This document shows, piece after piece, positions 9,003 to 16,054 of a DNA stretch of 19,692 bases. The number at the start of each line of letters is the position of its first letter. Within the stretch, counting starts at the first letter, position 1. This stretch comes from an uncultured Porphyromonadaceae bacterium (GTDB lineage: Bacteria; Bacteroidota; Bacteroidia; Bacteroidales; Muribaculaceae). Location of the stretch: NCBI GenBank assembly GCA_947177605.1, contig CAMWUX010000003.1, positions 1-19,692 of the forward strand. The letters are read 5' to 3'. The notes beneath the pieces were generated by a model. It saw only the letters and a list, made by a program, of their open reading frames with translations. It had not been told where the DNA came from and did no database searches. The position numbers were made by a program, and so were the translations under genes.

Positions 9003-9569
9003 TTATAGATACGATTGATTGGTTGACGATATGCTGCCGCGACGCGGACGGCGGGAGGCCAAAGCAGCCACGGCAAAGGAGATTATGGTACCGAACATCA
9101 CTATCGTGCTCGACATCAATATACACATATCCGACCCTGTAGGCAGATGTCCGTAGTCGCGCAGTGCCGTGAGTTGGCGCAGCGCGGGATCTTCGGCCGG
9201 GATATTGGCCTCCTGATAGGCGGCTATCATCTGATTGAACATGTCGTCGACATACGTTGGCTGGAAGAAGCGGATGTAGACAAGCGCCACCACACAACTG
9301 ATCACGGCTCCGCCGAGAGTGGTGAGCACCCCTTGTGCAAACAGATCGCCGTAGCTGAGTTTATAGCCGCTACGCACTTGACTCACGCGCAACTGGCGGT
9401 AGAGCACCAACGGAAACGCGAATATGGCTATCGCGGCCATCAGGCTCAACTGCTGATACATCTGCATCAGCACCTGCAGAGCGAAGATTGCGCTGAGATA
9501 CAGCCCCATAAAGAGCCCGTAACGCGCGCCCCGCTCCAGCGGAGATGTGTATGTAGATGTTTCCGACAT
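9003..9569 (-). CDS. DUF4199 family membrane protein
   Basis: A 188-residue integral membrane protein with four hydrophobic segments, at about residues 17-35, 40-58, 76-100 and 147-167. A soluble stretch between the third and fourth carries the Tyr/Met/Gln-rich YVDDMFNQMIAAYQ. Start, topology and position just ahead of a GT2 gene match DUF4199, a Bacteroidetes family without known function. The ATG at 9569 was preferred to one 11 codons upstream. It lies 22 bp downstream of a good -7 box, and the upstream ATG would fall within that box. It is probably the first gene of the cluster that runs to rpiB. A role next to a lipid-linked sugar transferase is suggested by context only. Confidence 0.82.
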   Translation of the reverse strand: MSETSTYTSPLERGARYGLFMGLYLSAIFALQVLMQMYQQLSLMAAIAIFAFPLVLYRQLRVSQVRSGYKLSYGDLFAQGVLTTLGGAVISCVVALVYIRFFQPTYVDDMFNQMIAAYQEANIPAEDPALRQLTALRDYGHLPTGSDMCILMSSTIVMFGTIISFAVAALASRRPRRGSISSTNQSYL

Positions 9570-9591
9570 AATATTCAGCCAATATAATATG

Positions 9592-9599
9592 CAAAGATA
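9592..9599 (-). promoter_or_regulatory. Candidate Bacteroidetes -7 box ahead of DUF4199 cluster
   Basis: The minus strand reads TATCTTTG, a full match to TAnnTTTG. It lies 22 bp before the DUF4199 ATG and just downstream of the PUL terminator. The best upstream -33-like element is TTCG at a 22-bp spacing, so the -33 half is weak. Confidence 0.55.
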
Positions 9600-9685
9600 C
9601 AACTTTTAGTGCAATACCTGCCGAAAACGTCGAGATTTTCACAATACGCCATACCGGATGCGCGATTGATGAGGGGCATAAAAGC

Positions 9686-9718
9686 AAAATAGGCTGCGCG
9701 GTGGGCGCAGCCTATTTT
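9686..9718 (-). terminator. Strong intrinsic terminator of the PUL operon
   Basis: A perfect 14-bp inverted repeat (left arm 9686-9699, 5-nt loop 9700-9704, right arm 9705-9718) has a core of GGCTGCGC/GCGCAGCC flanked by AAAAT/ATTTT. On the minus strand it starts 21 bp after the stop of the last PUL gene and runs into TATTTTGCTTTT. The A/T-flanked arms make it potentially bidirectional. It insulates the PUL from the DUF4199 cluster. Confidence 0.9.
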
Positions 9719-9739
9719 TATTTAGGATTTAGATTTGGA

Positions 9740-10789
9740 TTAATTAACGTCATCTTTGTAAAGGACAACGTATGCACGGTTGATGAGCTCGTTGTCGAGA
9801 TCGACGTTCCAGAAGATGACTACGGTACGTTCAGCATTATCTTCCACAACACGGGCAGTGCCATTGTACTGGTAGAGATCGTACCAATCGATGCTGCTGT
9901 ATTGGAAGTAGAGCTTGCCTGTGACATCTTCACCAACTCTGGCCGACGCCGGGTACTCGATTTTGAGACCTCCATAATCGGAGCCCCAATAGTCCATCCA
10001 CCAGCCTATGGCCTTTGTTCCGTCATTTTCGGTGCTGAGCCAGGCGCCGTAACCCCAAGAACGCCAAGGGAAGTAGTAGGGTACAGTGTCGTCGGAAGGA
10101 TCTTTACATTTCCCGTAGACATTCGATTCGGTTTCGGCTAGGATTTCGTCGATATCAGCCTGTGTAAAGCCGTCGAATGTAGCTTCTACACTTACAGAGA
10201 ATGATGCACTGAGACCAGAGCAGTCGTGAACGGTAATTGTAGCAACATAGGGATCCTTACCGGATGTGGCTTTGAGCGAGATCTCACCAGTCTCCTCGTC
10301 AATGGAAGCTTCTACCTTTTCATTATCAGATTCGATTGTATATCCGCCATTGCCTTCAGCTACTTTTGCCTCGTAGTTGAATGAAGAGAAACCAAGGGGT
10401 GTAACGAAAGTAAGGTTCTCAACGGAGAGCGTCATATTATCAGTAGTGTATACCGAAACCACCAACTGCTTATAGTTGTTGGCGCCGTCAGATACTACGA
10501 TGCGAGCTGTACCGTTCTTGTAACCTTCGATGTAGAACTGATTGTTTTCTTCAATAACGTCAGCAATCTCAGGAGCTAATGAGAACGCGTGATAGTCGCC
10601 ATTACCGGATTCGATAGGGAGAAGAACACGGTTTTCGGATCCAATCTTAATACGCGTATCGTTAGATAGCACCAGATCGGTCTTATTATTAGCCGGTACA
10701 GGAGCATCATTGTCGTCGGAGCAAGATGTGAAGCCAACCATTGAGGTAGCGGCCAGCACCATGCTCATAAAAATATATTTCAATTTCAT
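9740..10789 (-). CDS. Surface lipoprotein with Ig-like repeats and aromatic-rich C-terminal domain
   Basis: A 349-residue lipoprotein, last gene of the PUL. The signal peptide ends in lipobox TSC23, followed by SDDND, an acidic stretch of the kind that sends Bacteroidetes lipoproteins to the cell surface. Two all-beta, Ig-like (BIG2/cadherin-like) modules follow, at about 35-117 and 118-205. The C-terminal domain (about 206-349) is unlike them and very rich in Trp/Tyr: YYFPWRSWGYGAW (238-250), GWWMDYWGSDYGG (262-274) and SIDWYDLYQY (299-308). Exposed aromatic clusters bind sugar rings in many surface glycan-binding proteins, so a glycan-binding role is inferred. I recognise no named family for this domain and no catalytic motif. 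It starts 21 bp after the GH18 gene and is followed by the terminator. Confidence 0.8.
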   Translation of the reverse strand: MKLKYIFMSMVLAATSMVGFTSCSDDNDAPVPANNKTDLVLSNDTRIKIGSENRVLLPIESGNGDYHAFSLAPEIADVIEENNQFYIEGYKNGTARIVVSDGANNYKQLVVSVYTTDNMTLSVENLTFVTPLGFSSFNYEAKVAEGNGGYTIESDNEKVEASIDEETGEISLKATSGKDPYVATITVHDCSGLSASFSVSVEATFDGFTQADIDEILAETESNVYGKCKDPSDDTVPYYFPWRSWGYGAWLSTENDGTKAIGWWMDYWGSDYGGLKIEYPASARVGEDVTGKLYFQYSSIDWYDLYQYNGTARVVEDNAERTVVIFWNVDLDNELINRAYVVLYKDDVN

Positions 10790-10810
10790 AGTCGTATAGC
10801 AATTTAAAGA

Positions 10811-12208
10811 TTAAAGCCAGTCTTTTGTATACACCTTGCCGTCGTAAACGAGCTCATCATCATAGAGGAGGCGTGCGGAGGACTCCATAGCGCTCCGGCG
10901 CACTTGATTGCCGAAGTGAACATGCAATCCGTAGCCATTATTTCTAAGAGTGGTAAGGTTGCCGGATGTACGACCCTGAGAGAATTCCCAAGAGTAGATA
11001 CCCATATTAAATTTGGGGACACCAGGGAAGCCTGCTTCGTTGATATAGCTACCACCATAGTTGGTCCAGATGAAGTCCATAAATTCACCGGGCTCAACTT
11101 CATCTACAGAAGGAAGACTCGAGAAGTCGTAGGTGTAGATAATGTTGTCGCGTTCGGGCTGCAGTTTCTTCACTTCATAGAAGAGACGTGCGGCGGCTGC
11201 GCTGGAAGGACTTACGAAACCTGCGGGCGCAGGGGAGATAGGCTTTCCATACTCGGAGTTGTAGAACACGCCGTCGAGCTTGTAAACATCACAGAAGTTT
11301 TTGATTTCCTGAGCATAGTAGCGTGCTGTTTCGTCGGCGAGGTTATTGACGTTCGCACGGTCGTGATTGCCAAGAATCGAGAGATATACCTTAATACCAC
11401 GATCCTGAAGAGGTTTGAGATAGTGGTCGCGGTTGGCAAGGAGAGCGCTGACATTTTCATTGCAGCTAACATATACGCGTCCGGTCTCTTCGTTGTAGTT
11501 GATATTTGCAGCGAAAAGCATAACGGCATCATAGTACATCTTACCGCTGTTTTTGAGGGTGTAGGATGTTGCAACGAGCGGGTTGATATCATTGACCTCC
11601 ATACAGAACATGGTGCGTACGGCAGGGACTTCATTGCCATCGGCATCCAGAACGGTTTTGGTTGCGCTGCTGGGCAGATTGGTGAAGTCGCGGATAAAGA
11701 TAAGGCGAGTACTACTATTGTTGGTAAGACTGGCCTCGTTACTGCTTATTTTTGTACGAAGCGGAATTACATAGCCCTTGTCGCTGTCGAGTGATCCATC
11801 AGAAGTGACTGTCACCATCATCGGCTCGGAAACGGTAGATCCGGCAGCGAGTTTTGTCACACCTCCGTCGGACAGAGAGATCATCGATTCGGGTACAGCT
11901 TCATATTCTGTACCGTTAGCGGCATTGTACTCAGTTACAGCGGTGGGATCGTAAACGAAAGTTACATTGCAATCGTTATTGAGTGCGCCGGTAGCCTTTA
12001 CATACAAAGGAATATCCTGCGAACCGCGAATCTCTACATGTGTGTAGATACGCTTGCCGTCTTTGTCGGTCACAAATACTGCCTTAGAGGGAACAGCGAG
12101 ACCGGAGGTATCGGCGGATCCGATTACAACATCGTCTTCGCAAGCTGTGAACGAAGCAGCCACAACTATGGAGCAAAGACCATATGTAAGAAATTTGTTG
12201 AAATTCAT
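10811..12208 (-). CDS. DUF1735-GH18 protein, endo-beta-N-acetylglucosaminidase-like with altered motif
   Basis: A 465-residue surface lipoprotein (lipobox TAC23, then EDD). DUF1735 (about 38-172) precedes a GH18 TIM barrel (about 190-465) of the Endo H/Endo F1/EndoBT-3987 type. These enzymes cut between the two core GlcNAc residues of N-glycans. Endo H-like landmarks are YLSILGNHD (275-283) and the strand-4 motif LDGVFYNSEY (311-320). The usual motif is DxxDxDxE; here it is Asp312-Gly-Val-Phe315-Tyr-Asn317-Ser-Glu319. The acid/base Glu is kept, but the Asp that holds the substrate N-acetyl group is Asn (codon AAC, minus strand 11258-11260). Activity may be lost or altered. GH85 enzymes naturally use an Asn-Glu pair, so catalysis is still possible. 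It follows the LamG gene by 35 bp. Confidence 0.88.
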   Translation of the reverse strand: MNFNKFLTYGLCSIVVAASFTACEDDVVIGSADTSGLAVPSKAVFVTDKDGKRIYTHVEIRGSQDIPLYVKATGALNNDCNVTFVYDPTAVTEYNAANGTEYEAVPESMISLSDGGVTKLAAGSTVSEPMMVTVTSDGSLDSDKGYVIPLRTKISSNEASLTNNSSTRLIFIRDFTNLPSSATKTVLDADGNEVPAVRTMFCMEVNDINPLVATSYTLKNSGKMYYDAVMLFAANINYNEETGRVYVSCNENVSALLANRDHYLKPLQDRGIKVYLSILGNHDRANVNNLADETARYYAQEIKNFCDVYKLDGVFYNSEYGKPISPAPAGFVSPSSAAAARLFYEVKKLQPERDNIIYTYDFSSLPSVDEVEPGEFMDFIWTNYGGSYINEAGFPGVPKFNMGIYSWEFSQGRTSGNLTTLRNNGYGLHVHFGNQVRRSAMESSARLLYDDELVYDGKVYTKDWL

Positions 12209-12243
12209 ATTAATGATGATTTATTAAAAGGTTTAAATTATTT

Positions 12244-13392
12244 TTAGGGTAATGAAACCGGAACCCAGGTGAGGGTGGAATTAGCGATGAGGTTGTAGCC
12301 GTTGGCGTAGTCAAGGATAGTGTTACCGGCACCTTCATTCATCTTCCAGTATGCAACCAGACCTACAGCGTCGACATCAACTTTGTAGAAATGATTTTTG
12401 GACTGAATTTCTTCCTTAGTCAGCACACGGTTCCAAACACGGAGTTCGCCCATATCACCACTGAAGTCACGGTTGTCGCTATAAGACTTACCTACATAGA
12501 ACTGAGAGCTATTCCAAGAAACGCTACCACGGTTGGTAGACGAAACGTCGCCACCCTTCTGGATACCATCAACATAGAATTGGCAAACACCTGTAGAGGA
12601 ATCGTAGGTGAAGGTGATGAATTGCCACTTCTCTTTTTCAATGGTCCACTGAGAGTTGGTCACGTTGGGCGAAGCAGCAAACTGAAGCTGCAGGGGATCC
12701 ACGCCAGAGTCGCCGAATCGGAGAAGCTTGACACCTTCGATACCGAGCAGGGTAGAGATACCGGCATCATTTCCATCGCCGAAAGCAGCCCCGGGACGTA
12801 TAAGAGCTTCTACTGTGATCTGTGACATATTTGCAAGACCGGAAGCACTGCCTGACGCAGATAGACTAAGGTTGTTTTCGTTAAGATTTGCTACCCAGTT
12901 GATGAGAGATGCACCACGAAGAACATAGTACTTGGTGCGCATACTTTCAAGCACAGGAATGGAAGAGTTGGCTACGGTGACAGGGAGACAGTAGATGAGT
13001 TCATCGTCAATCTCAGAAAGATTCGTGATCTGAAGAGTAACGCCATCAGATGTTACGCCACCAGGCTTAATTGTAGCGACGGGATCAGCGATAGTGTAGA
13101 ACTCGGAGGGAAGAATGACAGTATGGGCATTGTAGATCTTATTGTATACATCAACAAGAGAGGGATCTACTGCATAGGTTATTTTCACCTCCTGAGTTGC
13201 AGGCTGCGGTATCTGAGCCTGCAGGGTGTAAGTAGCTTCTTCTACTTCTCCGTCAAGATATAAGGTGGTCACATTTGTTGTGCCGTCGACGAATACTTTA
13301 TTGTCGAACGTCTCCCGATTTTCGTTGCATGCGCCTAAGAAAGCTCCGGCAACGACAATGGTGCAAATCGACAGATATTTTGTTTTTTTCAT
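12244..13392 (-). CDS. DUF1735 and LamG domain lipoprotein, surface glycan-binding candidate
   Basis: A 382-residue lipoprotein (lipobox LGAC22, then NEN). DUF1735, a beta-sandwich found in Bacteroidetes PUL proteins, covers about 30-160. A LamG/concanavalin A-like lectin domain covers about 165-382, with the typical strands WQFITFTYDSSTG (256-268), FYVDGIQKGGDVS and the closing FSGDMGELRVWNRVLTKEEI. No glycosidase residues are visible. Known relatives beside GH18 enzymes act as surface glycan-binding proteins that present glycan to SusC/SusD, and I infer that role here. It lies 21 bp after the GH18-like gene and 35 bp before the DUF1735-GH18 gene. Confidence 0.88.
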   Translation of the reverse strand: MKKTKYLSICTIVVAGAFLGACNENRETFDNKVFVDGTTNVTTLYLDGEVEEATYTLQAQIPQPATQEVKITYAVDPSLVDVYNKIYNAHTVILPSEFYTIADPVATIKPGGVTSDGVTLQITNLSEIDDELIYCLPVTVANSSIPVLESMRTKYYVLRGASLINWVANLNENNLSLSASGSASGLANMSQITVEALIRPGAAFGDGNDAGISTLLGIEGVKLLRFGDSGVDPLQLQFAASPNVTNSQWTIEKEKWQFITFTYDSSTGVCQFYVDGIQKGGDVSSTNRGSVSWNSSQFYVGKSYSDNRDFSGDMGELRVWNRVLTKEEIQSKNHFYKVDVDAVGLVAYWKMNEGAGNTILDYANGYNLIANSTLTWVPVSLP

Positions 13393-13413
13393 TGTGATTT
13401 AAATGCTTGAAAA

Positions 13414-14433
13414 TTACATATTGCCCGGATTGAGAAGCTGGAGCGCCCCACGGATCACAGGATAAGGATTGGGAAGGCTATAGTAATCGTGAACGATATT
13501 GGTAAAACCGGCAGCCTTAACGTCTTCACCATTTGCCCAGTCGGCAAGAGCTGTGACGGCAAGCTGGCCATCGGCCATATATCCTACCTTTTCATCAGCG
13601 GGATCTGTAAATGTGGTAATCATACCGAAGCGATCGGTAGGAACACCATCGACAGAGGCTGCTGCTTTTGCCATGGCGAAGCCATAGGTGGAATTTGCAG
13701 TTTTCGAATCGGACAGGAATATCACATGACAATCGTTGACGAGATCCTTGTTAGCTACATTCTGAGGTTTGCCACAGAAGTCGATTTGCATTTCGGGATT
13801 TCGGGAATGCCAGTCGTTAAGGATACCGATGAAAGTATTCTCATTGTTTTTGTATTCCGTCAGTTCTGCCGGGGTCAAGTGATTGGTTAGTTTACCGTTA
13901 TAACCGATCATAATGCCATCGAAGTTTTTGGCATACGACAAGGCTGTGGCTGTGGAATCGGTCAAGAAATCAAGGAAGTCGACAGAGTAGGGCTCTTCTT
14001 CGGTCGCAAGCGCCTGATTAGCAAGATAAGCAAGCTTGAGGGCATCGAAATCAATTACATATGTAAATTTGATGCCTCGTTCTTCACGTGCTTTTTCCAT
14101 CTCAGCTAATGTAGCGGATGAAATATCAGTAGGATTAGTGAGTACTACGAAATCGACAGAATCGGGCAGAGCGTCAACGCGCTGAGCACGGGTATTATAG
14201 TCAGCTGTGGCGCTGGGGTTATCGAACCATAGGTAAGCGAGCTTATGATCCGAATCGCGGTATTGACGGAGGCTTTCAAGATATTTGGCATAAGCAACGG
14301 GATCGGCCTGTTCCGGGGTGTTGTAGATGATATCAACACTTTTGGGTTCGGTCCAGTCGTCGCAAGCGGTGAAAGATGCTCCGAAAGCAGCAACCATCAA
14401 TGCCGACGCAAGATTTTTAATTTTGTTATTCAT
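13414..14433 (-). CDS. GH18-like lipoprotein without catalytic residues (glycan-binding candidate)
   Basis: A 339-residue lipoprotein (lipobox FTAC24, then DDW). The domain after about residue 60 has the strand/helix pattern of the GH18 barrel: strands at LAYLWF, VDFVVLTN, IKFTYVIDF and NFDGIMIGYNG, with helices between. The strand-4 motif reads Asp172-Gly-Ile-Met-Ile-Gly177-Tyr-Asn179, so the Asp and the catalytic Glu of DxxDxDxE are Gly and Asn. It cannot use the normal GH18 mechanism. Position right after SusD matches the GH18-like, non-enzymatic glycan-binding protein of EndoBT-3987-type loci, and I infer that it binds glycan at the surface. It starts 40 bp after SusD. Confidence 0.85.
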   Translation of the reverse strand: MNNKIKNLASALMVAAFGASFTACDDWTEPKSVDIIYNTPEQADPVAYAKYLESLRQYRDSDHKLAYLWFDNPSATADYNTRAQRVDALPDSVDFVVLTNPTDISSATLAEMEKAREERGIKFTYVIDFDALKLAYLANQALATEEEPYSVDFLDFLTDSTATALSYAKNFDGIMIGYNGKLTNHLTPAELTEYKNNENTFIGILNDWHSRNPEMQIDFCGKPQNVANKDLVNDCHVIFLSDSKTANSTYGFAMAKAAASVDGVPTDRFGMITTFTDPADEKVGYMADGQLAVTALADWANGEDVKAAGFTNIVHDYYSLPNPYPVIRGALQLLNPGNM

Positions 14434-14473
14434 AGGATTTAATTACTAAAAAATAATTGGTTTGACGATAAAG

Positions 14474-16039
14474 TTAGATACCAGGTTTGCAAGCCCACCA
14501 TACTTTGGTCGCCATATTGTCGGGTCCGCCAAGATAATTATCCACAGCGTAGTGGATGTTGACGCTGTTGTTGGTATATTCTTCCTGCGGATAAGGCATA
14601 CGCTGTGCTCCCTTATTGGAGTCAACGATACCACCTGAGGCATTCATTGCTGGTGGGATGAGTTTGGGATAGCCGGTACGGCGGTAGTCCGCCCAAGCTT
14701 CGTTGCCAAGATACATATTTGCTATCCACTTCTGAGTTATGATTCGCTCCTGCTTAACTTCCTTAGATGCGTTTTCATCCCATTTGATTGTAATGGTAGA
14801 AATGGTGCCATTGTAAGGATTGGAGTTGTCAGGGCACGAATATAGTTCGGGCTGAGAGGTGGAATCGTTGATGTAGTCAGTGGCATCACCGCATCCATAT
14901 TGATTAAACGAAAGTTGGATGCCATTATTGTAGAACTGCTCGGCGGTACCACCCATATTCCATCCAAATACGGCCACTGCTTCGGCACGAAGGAATGAAA
15001 CTTCGGCAGCAGTCATCCAAATAGAACCGTCGGTTGCTTTAATGCCGAGACCGGAATACAACCCGAACGAGGGAACGACTCTCCAGCCTCGACGAACACC
15101 AATATAGCTACCATCAGGGGCTTGAGAGAAGTATGCTGCACGACGGGGGTCGTTGTAGCCATTCATATAGCATACGATATCGGCTGCGGGACGGGAGTCG
15201 TTGTTGTAGCCAATAGTAGCACCATAAATCGGGTTGCCACCGGTCTTATAGTGGTCGTAGATAGCGTTGTCGGCATTCGATTCGATCACGCCACCGGCAA
15301 TAGCCTCTTCAGCTTTCTTCTGGGCAAGAGTGGGGTTGGCATAGGAGATACGCATAGCCAGACGCAGTTTGAGAGAGTTTGCAAACTTAATCCATTTTAC
15401 GGGATCGGTCTGATATACGTCATCGATAAGCGGGGCGCGCACGTTGTCCATACATTCGTAGAAGCCAGCGATACATTCGTCGATTTCTTCGAAGAATTTG
15501 TTGTAGACTTCTTCCTGAGAGTCGTAAGGAGTAAGAATACTGCCGTCGAAGCCTATTTTGCTATAAGGAATAGGACCATAACAGTCGGTAACGCGGTGCA
15601 TAGCAGCAACCTTAACCAGACGTGCGATGTGGGCGGGAAGCATGTTACCGGAAGTCTCGGAGTAGCCCTCGATTATGGCGAGATTGACGTAAACCGTCGG
15701 TATAATCGAATTGGGATTAGCTTCCATAAATACACGTGTCCAGCCGTTGTTGCTATTGAATGCAGCGATCTGATTGTCGCGGAAGCCCTGGTTGCCGTCG
15801 GCAAAATAGCCACCCACAGTACCGCCAAGCAGACAATCGGTAAACTGGGTCATATTGACGTCGGATGGAATTACGCGGCCAAATACGGCATACATCGACG
15901 AGGTCAATGCGTAGTTGTCGGCATCCAGACTTCCGGGCTGATACTGGTTGGCATTTATGTTTTCAAAATCGCCTGTACAAGCCGACATTGCTAACGCGGC
16001 CATCGAGCAAGCGATAAATTTATTGAATATTGCTTTCAT
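14474..16039 (-). CDS. SusD/RagB family outer membrane lipoprotein
   Basis: A 521-residue SusD-like protein, the lid of the SusC channel that captures glycan at the cell surface. The signal peptide ends at lipobox MSAC21. The mature protein begins TGDFENINANQYQPG and is largely helical (TPR-like). Stretches such as MLPAHIARLVKVAAMHRVTD and WIKFANSLKLRLAMRISYAN are characteristic of the SusD-like_2 type. The C-terminus holds EAWADYRRTGYPKLIPPAMN, the conserved WxEFRRxGYP-like box of the family. It lies 15 bp after SusC, and the two products are expected to form one complex. The substrate is inferred from the GH18 neighbours, not from this sequence. Confidence 0.95.
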   Translation of the reverse strand: MKAIFNKFIACSMAALAMSACTGDFENINANQYQPGSLDADNYALTSSMYAVFGRVIPSDVNMTQFTDCLLGGTVGGYFADGNQGFRDNQIAAFNSNNGWTRVFMEANPNSIIPTVYVNLAIIEGYSETSGNMLPAHIARLVKVAAMHRVTDCYGPIPYSKIGFDGSILTPYDSQEEVYNKFFEEIDECIAGFYECMDNVRAPLIDDVYQTDPVKWIKFANSLKLRLAMRISYANPTLAQKKAEEAIAGGVIESNADNAIYDHYKTGGNPIYGATIGYNNDSRPAADIVCYMNGYNDPRRAAYFSQAPDGSYIGVRRGWRVVPSFGLYSGLGIKATDGSIWMTAAEVSFLRAEAVAVFGWNMGGTAEQFYNNGIQLSFNQYGCGDATDYINDSTSQPELYSCPDNSNPYNGTISTITIKWDENASKEVKQERIITQKWIANMYLGNEAWADYRRTGYPKLIPPAMNASGGIVDSNKGAQRMPYPQEEYTNNSVNIHYAVDNYLGGPDNMATKVWWACKPGI

Positions 16040-16054
16040 ATCTTTGGGCGGTGA

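Noticed and set aside
8993..9076. N-terminal 28-codon extension of the GT2 glycosyltransferase
   Set aside because: It overlaps the DUF4199 gene by 74 bp and precedes the family-typical start MDISVVVPLYNE.
15122..15994. Long plus-strand open frame opposite SusD (and similar ones at 10904-11794 and 6716-7543)
   Set aside because: Antisense shadows of well-supported genes. They have no plausible start region and no domain signature. The one at 6716-7543 also just reflects the duplicated block.
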